From contig JAEUSQ010000053.1 in NCBI GenBank assembly GCA_016788705.1, forward strand, positions 1 to 64,000: DNA of 64,000 nucleotides. The letters run 5' to 3'. Shown here in pieces: positions 18,173-28,657 of the stretch (position 1 is its first letter; each line of letters starts with the position of its first letter). Origin of the DNA: Bacteroidetes Order II. bacterium (GTDB lineage: Bacteria > Bacteroidota > Rhodothermia > Rhodothermales > UBA2364). Position numbers and translations under genes: made by a program. The notes under the pieces are model-generated. The model made no database searches. It worked only from the letters and a program-made list of their open reading frames with translations, and had not been told where the DNA came from.

Positions 18173-18689
18173 GCCGCTTTCGGATTTGCAACTCATGACG
18201 GTTCAGATGGATCAAGAAAAAGTCCAGCATCTGCACCAAAGATATATCTCCGGCAATCGGATGCCGAAAACAAGTAGAAGTCACCACTTCGTCGGGAAGT
18301 CCCCCCAACCACGTTTGAAGGTCTCTTCGCTGGACAAACCATTCCTCCCGAACATGATCCCATTGCAAATTCGGCGGAATTTTCGCGACCGGACCAGGGG
18401 CATTGATCTGTACAGGCAAGAGGTTGCCAATCCGAAGTTTCCACATACCGATGGTAGATTTAAGGCTTGCCTGAGACGCCTTTTTACCAGAAGAAAGAAA
18501 CCGCTGAACCAAAACCTGAGACATTCTTTCAGACAAATAGAGGTGATACACTACCTCTATCGGCGACCATACATCAGGGGAAGGCTTCACCACTCTTGCC
18601 GCCTCCGGGAAGGTTTCTGCGTGATTTAGCAGGACGCATGTCGCATTTTCCAAGGTATTTAGTTTTTCTGTAAGTTGTGCTTGAATCAT
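18162..18689 (-). CDS. DinB-like four-helix metal-binding protein
   Basis: A 175-residue helical protein. WSPIEVVYHLYLSERM near residue 45 and HLNRHELQIRKRL at the end supply the three-His pattern of the DinB/YfiT superfamily, which binds a divalent metal and often acts in thiol (bacillithiol or mycothiol) transfer. The exact substrate cannot be deduced. It converges on and overlaps the GNAT gene, and is about 40 bases downstream of the FAD oxidoreductase gene on the same strand. Confidence 0.75.
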   Translation of the reverse strand: MIQAQLTEKLNTLENATCVLLNHAETFPEAARVVKPSPDVWSPIEVVYHLYLSERMSQVLVQRFLSSGKKASQASLKSTIGMWKLRIGNLLPVQINAPGPVAKIPPNLQWDHVREEWFVQRRDLQTWLGGLPDEVVTSTCFRHPIAGDISLVQMLDFFLIHLNRHELQIRKRLKA

Positions 18690-18732
18690 GATTGATAACC
18701 AAAGAACGTATTAATTAATTCCCCAAAAAACT

Positions 18733-20076
18733 TTATTTGGGTCTATAGAACGGCCAAAAAGTTCGTTTGGGAATGGAAGGCATGGTCCATGGTTTTCCAG
18801 TGGCAGCCTTATAGACCTCTCTCACTTCCGTTCCAAAAGTATCAAAAAATTCAGGATCAAAAAAGGCCATCTTCAGATTTGTCAGCACCTCCTTGATGGG
18901 TGTTTTTCGTCTGATCCATTCTTGGCAGGCTTGTTGTCTAAACCGTATCCCCATCACCAAAAAACCAATAACGGATCCTGTTGTGGCATTGTATCGGATG
19001 CGGATAGACTTGTGGTCGTGCGGATGTTGCCAGAAAACTTCCTGAACCCCGGCTGGAACATCAGGCGTTACATCGCCATATACCTGATATTCCATATCAA
19101 AAAACTTAGCCGAGTTAAAGAATACCCCTTTTTGATACATCGCTTTTCCTCCGCCTAGCACCTTTCCCAATACTTCTCCGTGCATCTTTCCGGTGTACCA
19201 AAGTTGTTCAAGGGGGCGTTGTCCGGGTAACGGATTTTGAAATTCCGCACAATCTCCAACCGCAAAAATATTGGGGAAATTAGTCTGAAAATGGGCATCC
19301 ACCAACACGCCACGACGGGTGTTGACACCACTTCCGTTCAACCAATCAATATTCGGGGTAACGCCAATGCTGATGCACGCCAATTGGGTGGGTATTTCTT
19401 GACCTGTGGTGGTTTCAACCTTAGATACACGACCATTCCTGTCTGCATGAAATGCCTTAACCGCCGTATTCAATTGGAGGCAAATTCCATTGCGGCGGAT
19501 TTCTTGGTGTACCAATTCAGATTCTTCGGGCGGTAGAATCCGTTCCATATACCGGCCCTCACGAACCAAAAAAGTAACGTGAAGCCCTCTGGTGTGCAGC
19601 ATTTCCGCCAATTCGATCCCAATTAATCCCCCCCCAATTACCGTTGTATTACGGATATTCTGGGTATTTTCCTCCAACAGCGCCAAATCGTTCATCCCAT
19701 AGAATCCTTGTATGCCAGAAAGGGTTTCGCCAGGCCAATTTGCCATCAGCGGTTTAGAACCGGAGGCGATAACCAGTTGGTCAAAGACAAAACTACGGCC
19801 ATCTGCCAGAAGAAGCTTGCGGTCTTCTGGACGAAGAGACACCACATCGCCTTTGACAAGGGAGATTCGGTTTTTTTTCCAGAATCCATCTTCATAAGGC
19901 TTGGTATCATTAAATTGAAGATGGCCCATATACAGATACATCAAAGCCGTTCTTGCATAAAAATAATCCGTCTCGTTGCCAATAACGGTGATTTTGATTT
20001 CAGGATTTTGCTTCCGAATATACCGAGCGGTCGTAATACCGGAAATTCCATTGCCAATAATAAAAATGTGCTTCAT
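18733..20076 (-). CDS. FAD-dependent pyridine-nucleotide oxidoreductase
   Basis: A 447-residue flavoprotein starting MKHIFIIGNGISGITTARY, the FAD-binding Rossmann motif. The NAD(P)H fold follows at VIGGGLIGIELAEMLHTRG (about residue 150), and NIFAVGDCAEF is the second FAD-contact motif. There is no CXXC redox pair, so it belongs with rubredoxin/ferredoxin reductases and the small subunit-like nitrite reductase/Nox-type proteins. The C-terminal 130 residues (EYQVYGDVTPDVP onward) are longer than the usual dimerisation domain. An upstream in-frame codon at 20124 exists but adds no conserved residues. The electron acceptor is unknown. Confidence 0.85.
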   Translation of the reverse strand: MKHIFIIGNGISGITTARYIRKQNPEIKITVIGNETDYFYARTALMYLYMGHLQFNDTKPYEDGFWKKNRISLVKGDVVSLRPEDRKLLLADGRSFVFDQLVIASGSKPLMANWPGETLSGIQGFYGMNDLALLEENTQNIRNTTVIGGGLIGIELAEMLHTRGLHVTFLVREGRYMERILPPEESELVHQEIRRNGICLQLNTAVKAFHADRNGRVSKVETTTGQEIPTQLACISIGVTPNIDWLNGSGVNTRRGVLVDAHFQTNFPNIFAVGDCAEFQNPLPGQRPLEQLWYTGKMHGEVLGKVLGGGKAMYQKGVFFNSAKFFDMEYQVYGDVTPDVPAGVQEVFWQHPHDHKSIRIRYNATTGSVIGFLVMGIRFRQQACQEWIRRKTPIKEVLTNLKMAFFDPEFFDTFGTEVREVYKAATGKPWTMPSIPKRTFWPFYRPK

Positions 20077-20322
20077 TAGGAGAAGGTTTTCGGGGTATGA
20101 ACATAAAGTACGATGGTTTTGCAATCGTTTTGTTACGGGCCTTAAAAAATCGGGCGATCTAAATACACCACCTCAAGGTCTATTGTCCGAATTTGGGGCA
20201 TTTTGCGGCTCCTCTATACACCAGATTGAGCCTACCTCGCATTGTAGAATGATTCTTTTTACAATCTTGATTGCCACGACGATGGGTAAAAACTATATTT
20301 TTGGAATTACACCCTAAAACCG
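20077..20322. other. divergent intergenic region upstream of aspS
   Basis: Between the FAD oxidoreductase start (minus) and aspS (plus) are 352 bases with no gene. The right part holds a possible promoter (TATTTTTG near 20297, matching TANNTTTG) about 25 bases before the hairpin at 20323; the left part shows nothing specific. Confidence 0.35.
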
Positions 20323-20347
20323 AAGGCCGGAAACGGGCCTTTTTTTA
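20323..20347 (+). terminator. terminator-like hairpin in the aspS leader
   Basis: AAGGCC (20323-20328) and GGCCTT (20336-20341) enclose a short GA-rich loop and run into seven T residues. No plus-strand gene ends nearby, since the gene to the left is divergent. The hairpin must therefore end a short leader transcript or an antisense or small RNA, about 80 bases before the aspS ATG. Confidence 0.5.
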
Positions 20348-20414
20348 TGGGAATAGTTTTTAAAAAGCGCTTTCTGACATTGGCGATAGCGATTTGGTGC
20401 AAAACAACCTTTTA

Positions 20415-20421
20415 TATCCTG
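20415..20421 (+). promoter_or_regulatory. TATCCTG element directly before aspS
   Basis: TATCCTG lies 7 bases before the aspS ATG. It is a near match to the TATCTTGC octamers found before three other genes here. If it is a -7 box the aspS message would be almost leaderless. It could equally be a chance match. Confidence 0.25.
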
Positions 20422-20428
20422 TATAAAC

Positions 20429-22261
20429 ATGACACATTTCGGAAAAGACACCCATGGTGAACGGTCGCATACTTGTGGCAGTTTAACCCTCGTCGAAGTA
20501 GGGAAAACCGTAACCCTCAAAGGCTGGGTGGATACACGCCGCGATTTGGGAGGCGTTATTTTTATTGACCTTAGAGACCGATTTGGCTTGACGCAAGTCG
20601 TCTTTTCCCCACAAGACAACCAAACCGCTCATGCCGCCGCAGAAGCGCTCCGTAGCGAGTTTGTGATTTCAGTTCAGGGCGTGGTACAGGAGCGAGATGC
20701 CGAAAATGTAAATCCGAAACTCCCCACCGGACAAATTGAGATCCGGGTACATGACTTGATTATCCTGAATGCTTCCGATCCGGTACCGTTTTCTCTCTCG
20801 GCACACGAGGAAAAGTCTGGGAAAGTCAATGAAGAACTACGTCTGCGGTATCGTTATTTGGACATGCGGCGCCTTGGACTACAACAAAACCTTATCCTTC
20901 GACACAAATTATACCAAATTACCCGCCGTCACTTTTCAGAAAATGATTTTATAGAAGTGGAAACGCCCGTCCTGATGAAATCCACGCCAGAGGGCGCGCG
21001 CGATTATTTGGTGCCAAGCCGAGTACATCCCGGGCAATTTTTTGCGCTCCCACAATCTCCACAAACCTACAAGCAAATTCTAATGGTGGCCGGGATGGAC
21101 CGCTATTTCCAGATTACGAAGTGTTTCCGTGACGAAGACCTGCGTGCAGACCGACAGCCCGAATTTACGCAAATAGACGTTGAAATGACTTTTGCTACCG
21201 AATCGGCGGTTCAACAGATCATCGAAGGGCTGATGGTGAAGGTTTGGCAGGAACTAAAAGGCGTTACCCTGCAAACGCCCTTCCGAAGAATGACCTACGA
21301 TGCGGCAATCCGAACTTATGGGGTTGATAAACCGGATTTACGCTTTGGCTTACCGCTATTTGATCTAAGTACGGCCTTTGCGGGTTCTCCTTTCCGGATT
21401 TTTAATCAGGTTTTAGAAAACAAAGGGGCCATTGTTGGGATTTTGGTTCCCGGTGAAAGCGAGCGTGGCCGTGCGTGGTTGGATAAAATGGACAAAGACG
21501 TGGCCCGTAAGAAATTGGGCGCTGCCGGACTGATCTACTTCAAGTGGCAACAAGACGATACCATTTATTCTTCTATTAAAGCCGAGGTGCTGCCTGCTGA
21601 ATTTGTTAAAAAAGGCTTAGAAACCATTGGTGCTCAAAAAGGAGACTTGGTCTTTATTTTGGCAGGCCCACAGCCCAAGGTCTTTGAGCAAATGGGCGGG
21701 CTACGCTTGGCCTTGGCGAACGAATTGAACCTCATCCCCGACGGTGAAGCATGGGAATTCCTTTGGGTAACCGATTTTCCCCTCGTGGAGCGCGATCCCA
21801 ACAGTACCGAAGATCGTTGGTATGCCATGCACCACCCGTTTACATCACCCAACCCAGACGACCTACCACTCATGAAAACCGATCCCGACAAGGTGCGGGC
21901 GCGGGCCTATGACATCGTGCTGAATGGATTCGAGATCGGAGGCGGCTCTATCCGGATTCATAACCGAGAAGTACAACAACAAATGTTTGAATTATTGGGT
22001 ATTGACGCCGAAGAAGCCCAAGCCCGTTTTGGATTTTTATTAGATGCCTTCCGCTTTGGAGCCCCTCCGCATGGCGGTGTTGCACTCGGCTTAGACCGTA
22101 TGGTGATGCTGCTCACGGGTTCACCCTCCTTGCGTGATGTGATCGCTTTTCCCAAAACAGCATCCGCCCAAGAATTAATGGTACAGTCTCCCGACTCGGT
22201 GGACAATCACCAATTGGAGGAGTTGCACATTCGTGTGGTGATGCCAGAGCCGAAAAAATGA
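20429..22261 (+). CDS. aspS: aspartate--tRNA ligase
   Basis: A 610-residue class-II aminoacyl-tRNA synthetase that charges tRNA with aspartate. The N-terminal OB anticodon-binding domain contains LKGWVDTRRDLGGVIFIDLRDR. Motif 2 is FRDEDLRADRQPEFTQIDVEM, the GAD insertion domain of the bacterial type spans about residues 300-420, and motif 3 is GLDRMVMLLTGSPSLRDVIAFPK. Length and insert match bacterial AspRS. Whether it also charges tRNA-Asn cannot be read from the sequence by eye. A terminator follows at 22288. Confidence 0.97.
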   Translation: MTHFGKDTHGERSHTCGSLTLVEVGKTVTLKGWVDTRRDLGGVIFIDLRDRFGLTQVVFSPQDNQTAHAAAEALRSEFVISVQGVVQERDAENVNPKLPTGQIEIRVHDLIILNASDPVPFSLSAHEEKSGKVNEELRLRYRYLDMRRLGLQQNLILRHKLYQITRRHFSENDFIEVETPVLMKSTPEGARDYLVPSRVHPGQFFALPQSPQTYKQILMVAGMDRYFQITKCFRDEDLRADRQPEFTQIDVEMTFATESAVQQIIEGLMVKVWQELKGVTLQTPFRRMTYDAAIRTYGVDKPDLRFGLPLFDLSTAFAGSPFRIFNQVLENKGAIVGILVPGESERGRAWLDKMDKDVARKKLGAAGLIYFKWQQDDTIYSSIKAEVLPAEFVKKGLETIGAQKGDLVFILAGPQPKVFEQMGGLRLALANELNLIPDGEAWEFLWVTDFPLVERDPNSTEDRWYAMHHPFTSPNPDDLPLMKTDPDKVRARAYDIVLNGFEIGGGSIRIHNREVQQQMFELLGIDAEEAQARFGFLLDAFRFGAPPHGGVALGLDRMVMLLTGSPSLRDVIAFPKTASAQELMVQSPDSVDNHQLEELHIRVVMPEPKK

Positions 22262-22287
22262 TCCATAAAAACAAATAAATCTATAAC

Positions 22288-22320
22288 AGGTCTTTACATA
22301 TGTATAGACCTTTATTTTTA
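22288..22320 (+). terminator. rho-independent terminator after aspS
   Basis: AGGTCT (22288) pairs with AGACCT (22306-22311), and the stem continues through a TACATA/TATGTA palindrome with one T-T mismatch. TTTATTTTTA follows. It lies 26 bases past the aspS stop. Confidence 0.8.
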
Positions 22321-22421
22321 CTCTAAAACATATTTACTACATCTTTAAAAGCCCATATGTATAAGTTGAATAGAAAGCGTTTTCCGTAAATTACAACCTG
22401 TATCCAATAACCATTTTTTAA

Positions 22422-24638
<2,217 letters not shown>

Positions 24639-24662
24639 TCTACTTTCTGAGAAGGCAATTTT

Positions 24663-24694
24663 AAGGTGATCTCGCCGAGGTCACCTTTTTTTGT
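24663..24694 (+). terminator. rho-independent terminator after katG
   Basis: AAGGTGA (24663-24669) and TCACCTT (24681-24687) form a perfect 7-base stem followed by a run of seven T residues. It begins 25 bases past the katG stop, between katG and the convergent hxlR-like gene. Confidence 0.88.
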
Positions 24695-24712
24695 TTTGGA
24701 AATACATTCCTC

Positions 24713-25066
24713 TTATCCCAACTCGGATATTTTGGAAGTTTTCTTCGCCATATCTGCCAGCCCCCATTCACTCATCGCATTAATCAGCGGGAACAGGGTT
24801 TCACCATAATCGGTGATGGCGTACTCGACCCGTGGTGGTACTTCGGCATAAATCTTCCGGCTAATCAGCCCATCTTCTTCTAATTCCCGCAGCTGTTGCA
24901 CCAGCATTTGTTTACTGATCGCAGGAATGGCCTTCTGAAGCATTCCAAACCGGTTGCACCCTCGCGGAATCAGATACAATACAATCGGTTTCCATTTCCC
25001 ACCGATCAGGTTCAGACAATGAGTTACGGGGCACTGATTGGGGTTAAAGTCTTTGTTTTTTCTCAT
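24713..25066 (-). CDS. HxlR/DUF24-family winged-helix regulator, probable thiol-based redox sensor
   Basis: A 117-residue DNA-binding protein. The family signature is CPVTHCLNLIGGKWKPIVLYL, followed by the helix-turn-helix (FGMLQKAIPAISKQMLVQQL) and the wing (DGLISRKIYAEVPPRVEYAIT). The conserved N-terminal Cys12 is the residue used by DUF24 regulators such as YodB, HypR and QorR to sense quinones, aldehydes or oxidants. It is transcribed away from the quinone oxidoreductase gene at 25310, the usual arrangement in which the regulator represses that gene and itself. Confidence 0.9.
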   Translation of the reverse strand: MRKNKDFNPNQCPVTHCLNLIGGKWKPIVLYLIPRGCNRFGMLQKAIPAISKQMLVQQLRELEEDGLISRKIYAEVPPRVEYAITDYGETLFPLINAMSEWGLADMAKKTSKISELG

Positions 25067-25183
25067 TCGGATTTCGTTCGTTTAGCGGTTGCATCTTTTG
25101 AAAAAACGGCCTCCCATTGATACAAGCCCTTGAAATGGATTTCTCTTGCTTTGTGTGGCCACAACGTCTAAAACATTCATTTT

Positions 25184-25202
25184 CTATTGTATTTTTCAAT
25201 AG
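25184..25202. promoter_or_regulatory. possible operator for the HxlR-type regulator
   Basis: CTATTG (25184-25189) and CAATAG (25197-25202) form a 6-base inverted repeat with a 7-base spacer in the middle of the hxlR/quinone-oxidoreductase divergent region. Just to the right, ACTACATATAAAAT and ACTATATAAAATGA form an imperfect direct repeat. Either could be the binding site; no direct evidence. Confidence 0.3.
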
Positions 25203-25293
25203 CCTATTTTTATTTACTACATATAAAATTACAGACTATATAAAATGACAAGACCAATATACGTAATTTAAATAAACGCTTCACCTTCTTTAT

Positions 25294-25301
25294 TATCTTG
25301 C
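25294..25301 (+). promoter_or_regulatory. TATCTTGC element before the quinone oxidoreductase gene
   Basis: TATCTTGC ends 8 bases before the ATG at 25310. It is identical to the octamers at 16599 and 27063. If it acts as a -7 box, transcription would start within a base or two of the ATG, giving a leaderless message. Confidence 0.35.
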
Positions 25302-25309
25302 AATCCCCT

Positions 25310-26236
25310 ATGAAAGCAATCCAATACAACGCCTATGGCGGTGTTGAACAAATGCACTTGACCGATCGGGTCTTACCCTCGCTGAAAGCAGCAGAACTCT
25401 TGGTAGAGGTTCATGCCGCCTCGGTCAATCCGGTTGACCTCAAAATCCGGCGAGGCGAGATGAAACTTTTTACAGGCACTAAGTTTCCTCGTGGGATGGG
25501 TAGTGACTTCGCTGGCACCGTCACCCAATCCAATTCTCCACGATTTAAAGCAGGTGATGCAGTATTTGGTTTTGTTCCCTTCAAAGATGCACAAACCTTT
25601 GCAGAACAAGCTATTGTTTCTACGGAACTTACTTACCTCAAACCCGAACATTTATCTTTCGAGGAAGCGGCGTGTTTGCCAATGGCGGGTACTGCGGCTT
25701 TGCGGGCATTATTGGAAAAAGGAGCCTTACAATCCGGAAACCGCGTTTTGGTTATTGGATGCACAGGCGGTGTGGGTATGATGGCCGTCCAAATTGCCAA
25801 GGCAAACAATGCCAACGTGACAGGTACTTGCAGCGCATCTAATTTGGCGTTGGCCAAATCACTCGGCGCAGACGAGGTATTAGACTACAAAAAAACCAGC
25901 CTTTCGGACTTTTCCGGACCTTACGATATTGTGTTTGATACAGTCGGAATCTTCACATTCGGACAAATAAAACCGCTTCTCACCCAAAAAGGTATTTTTT
26001 TGGAACTTAATCCCAAACCATTCAATTTGCTTTTCCAATTGTTTAATAGCCGCTTAAAGCCCCTTATCACCCAAGTACGTCAAGAAGACTTGGCCGCCTT
26101 GGCAAAGTTGGCTTCCGAACACCATCTTCGTCCGGTTATTGGACAAACGGTATCGCTTGGTCAAGCTATCCAAACCCTTGCCGATTTCGAACAAGGGAAA
26201 CGGGTAGTTGGCAAAACTGTTATCCAGATACCATGA
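25310..26236 (+). CDS. zinc-independent quinone oxidoreductase / NAD(P)-dependent MDR-family dehydrogenase
   Basis: A 308-residue enzyme of the medium-chain dehydrogenase family. The N-terminal GroES-like half includes VHAASVNPVDLKIRRGE and GSDFAGTV. The Rossmann half has VLVIGCTGGVGMMAVQIAKA and the LGADEVLDYKK cofactor-selecting loop. Structural and catalytic zinc ligands are missing, which places it in the QOR/zeta-crystallin group acting on quinones or unsaturated carbonyls. The ATG at 25310 is chosen over a TTG at 25298. It is divergent from an HxlR-type redox sensor and overlaps the next gene by four bases (ATGA). Confidence 0.9.
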   Translation: MKAIQYNAYGGVEQMHLTDRVLPSLKAAELLVEVHAASVNPVDLKIRRGEMKLFTGTKFPRGMGSDFAGTVTQSNSPRFKAGDAVFGFVPFKDAQTFAEQAIVSTELTYLKPEHLSFEEAACLPMAGTAALRALLEKGALQSGNRVLVIGCTGGVGMMAVQIAKANNANVTGTCSASNLALAKSLGADEVLDYKKTSLSDFSGPYDIVFDTVGIFTFGQIKPLLTQKGIFLELNPKPFNLLFQLFNSRLKPLITQVRQEDLAALAKLASEHHLRPVIGQTVSLGQAIQTLADFEQGKRVVGKTVIQIP

Positions 26237-26856
26237 AGCACCCTTTTTATCTACTTGTCTTCGCGGTCTTCTTGGCTGTACTCTGCCTTTTCAGTGGCCT
26301 TGATTGGATCTGGGCAAAATGGAGTGAACAATGGATGTGGCTGCAATATATTGCGATTCCCTCAGTATTTATTGGGATATTAATGCCCGTAGTGCTTCCT
26401 ATCTGGCTTTTTCTACGAGGAAAAAAGCATGTGATGGATGCCTTTCGTGCAAAAGCAGCACTCTATGCTTTTATCGCCACATGGGGCATTTCCACTTTTA
26501 TGAAAGCCTTCACCAACCGCATTCCCCGCGAACCCTTCGAGGCATTGGGCGAAGTGGATTTTAGTGCCCAGTTTCGGTTTGGTTTTTTACAAGGAGCCAA
26601 TTTATGGGAAAGCTTAGTTGAGGGTTTCCCATCAGGCCATGCCATGACTGCTTTTGCGATGTCATTTGCCCTACTCCCTTTTATCCGGCGACGAGAACTC
26701 CGGTTATTGGTTGTTTGGTATGCCCTATATATTGGATGGGGGGTTACGATGACGGTTCACTGGCTTTCGGATGCTCTCGCAGGCGGAATAATTGGTATTG
26801 CCATCGGGCAAGAGGTTGGAAGGCGCATAAAAAATGCCATATCAAAATCTTTGTAA
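26233..26856 (+). CDS. PAP2-superfamily membrane phosphatase
   Basis: A 207-residue inner-membrane protein with about five or six hydrophobic helices. The phosphatase blocks are KAFTNRIPRE (a variant of the K-x6-RP motif), FPSGH with His136, and the HWLSDALAGG block with His176 as the nucleophile. It probably dephosphorylates lipid phosphates such as undecaprenyl pyrophosphate or phosphatidate. It is translationally coupled to the quinone oxidoreductase gene by an ATGA overlap, although a joint function is not obvious. Confidence 0.87.
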   Translation: MKHPFYLLVFAVFLAVLCLFSGLDWIWAKWSEQWMWLQYIAIPSVFIGILMPVVLPIWLFLRGKKHVMDAFRAKAALYAFIATWGISTFMKAFTNRIPREPFEALGEVDFSAQFRFGFLQGANLWESLVEGFPSGHAMTAFAMSFALLPFIRRRELRLLVVWYALYIGWGVTMTVHWLSDALAGGIIGIAIGQEVGRRIKNAISKSL

Positions 26857-27062
26857 TGGGCACCTTGTATTGTATTGTCCTTCAAAATAAAGGTTATGGT
26901 TAGGTCTTTTAAATGGCGAATTACCCGTTTCGCTTTGCATTCCCGGTTTTGTTGCTTACCCATCATCGCATCCAAGTTTGGCAAAGAAGTGGAGGCCATA
27001 TCAAGCAATCGTGCCTATTGTTTAGATTGTCTGTTCCGTTTTTTTGTCGGCAATAAATATTG

Positions 27063-27070
27063 TATCTTGC
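27063..27070 (+). promoter_or_regulatory. TATCTTGC element, possible hut promoter
   Basis: TATCTTGC lies 45 bases before the hutH ATG. TTTG followed by TCGGCAATAAATATTG places a -33-like TTTG 16 bases upstream of it. This is the best promoter candidate for the hut operon. The rest of the 26857-27115 gap shows no gene. Confidence 0.4.
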
Positions 27071-27115
27071 TGAAAGCGGTTCCATGAGCCGGCCCTGCAA
27101 CCTTTGACCACGGAT

Positions 27116-28657
27116 ATGTTTTCATTTGGAAAAGACCACCTTGGTGTCGGTTTTGTTCTTGATTTATTAAAAAAGCCAGATTTAGGCATTCTTTCAGAAG
27201 CCGTCATTCATAAAATCTCTCAAAATGCGGCCTATGTCTCCAAAATGGCCTCTGGAGAAACCCCCGTCTATGGAATCAATACAGGATTTGGCCCCCTTTG
27301 TGATACCTTGATTTCTCCGGCACAAACTGCAGAACTTCAACACAATTTACTAATTAGTCATAGTGTGGGTGTGGGTGATCCCATTTCCGAAACGATGGCC
27401 CGCACCATGCTTATCTGCAAAGTTCATGCCTTGGCACGTGGCTTTTCCGGCATACAGCCCCAAACCATTGCCTTCCTTCTCACGATGCTTCGAGAAGGCA
27501 TCACGCCAGTTGTTCCTGAAAAAGGTTCCGTGGGAGCATCTGGCGATCTGGCGCCATTGGCCCATCTTTTCTTACCTCTTCTGGGTTTTGGAGAGGTTTT
27601 TTTTCAGGGAAATCGTCAACCTGCTCGTCGGGTTTTGGAAAAACTGGGCCTTTCTCCGATTCAATTGGGACCTAAAGAAGGGTTGGCATTGATTAATGGT
27701 ACCCAATTTATGCTTGCCCATGCTGTACATGGCGTAGCGCGGCTACATCATCACCTCGAATGGGCGGATGTCATAGGCGCGCTTTCCATCGAGGCACTAA
27801 TGGGTTCCGTAAAACCATTCGAAGCGCGGCTGCATGACCTTCGCCCTTTTCGGGGCAGTCAGTTGGTGGCCCAGCGCCTTAGGAAGTTAATCAATGGTTC
27901 CGAAGTATTGGCTTCTCATGCCGAATGTGGCCGCGTCCAAGATCCCTATTCCTTACGTTGTATCCCTCAGGTACATGGTGCCTCCAGAAACGCTTGGCTC
28001 CACCTGAAGGAAGTGACCGAGATCGAACTCAATGCCGTTACGGATAACCCCATCGTTTTAGGGATGGAAGAGGCCCTCAGTGGTGGTAATTTCCATGGAC
28101 AACCGATTGCCCTCCCATTAGATTATGCAACATTGGCTGCAGCAGAATTAGGCAACATCGCCGATAGGCGATGCTATTTAATGCTTGAAGGGCGGTATGG
28201 CCTACCCAGACTTTTACTTCATGACACGGGATTAAATTCTGGTTTTATGATCCCACAATACACCACAGCTGCTTTGGTGAGTGAAAACAAATCCTTGTGT
28301 TTCCCAGCCTCTGCCGATAGTATCCCTACCTCGCTTGGCCAAGAAGACCACGTTTCGATGGGTTCTATTAGTGGGCGCAAGCTACACATGGTTCTCGATA
28401 ATTTGGCATACATTCAGGCGATAGAATTACTCTATGCCACTCAAGCCATTGCTTTTAGGCGGCCTTTAAAATCAAGCCCCATTATCGAAGAAATCATTGG
28501 ACTGGTGCGTGAAAAAGTGGATTTTGCTACCCAAGACAAAGTGTTATCTGCAGACATCCATGCTTTGCACCAACTCATTCTTTCCGACACCCTCACCCAA
28601 ACATTAGCCTCCCATGAAGAACTCAACGATGGATTCGACTCTTTCGGACTTTATTAA
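27116..28657 (+). CDS. hutH: histidine ammonia-lyase
   Basis: A 513-residue enzyme that removes ammonia from L-histidine to give urocanate, the first step of histidine degradation. The autocatalytic MIO cofactor triad is A141-S142-G143 in [14 protein letters not shown]. Other family landmarks are [32 protein letters not shown]-type ([15 protein letters not shown]) and NPIV. Start at ATG 27116 rather than TTG 27104. It is the first gene of the hut operon; the end overlaps hutU by 29 bases. Confidence 0.97.
   Translation: MFSFGKDHLGVGFVLDLLKKPDLGILSEAVIHKISQNAAYVSKMASGETPVYGINTGFGPLCDTLISPAQTAELQHNLLISHSVGVGDPISETMARTMLICKVHALARGFSGIQPQTIAFLLTMLREGITPVVPEKGSVGASGDLAPLAHLFLPLLGFGEVFFQGNRQPARRVLEKLGLSPIQLGPKEGLALINGTQFMLAHAVHGVARLHHHLEWADVIGALSIEALMGSVKPFEARLHDLRPFRGSQLVAQRLRKLINGSEVLASHAECGRVQDPYSLRCIPQVHGASRNAWLHLKEVTEIELNAVTDNPIVLGMEEALSGGNFHGQPIALPLDYATLAAAELGNIADRRCYLMLEGRYGLPRLLLHDTGLNSGFMIPQYTTAALVSENKSLCFPASADSIPTSLGQEDHVSMGSISGRKLHMVLDNLAYIQAIELLYATQAIAFRRPLKSSPIIEEIIGLVREKVDFATQDKVLSADIHALHQLILSDTLTQTLASHEELNDGFDSFGLY

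Noticed and set aside
26875-27087. Plus-strand open frame of 70 codons before hutH
   Set aside because: It overlaps the likely hut promoter, has an unusual start and no family signal.
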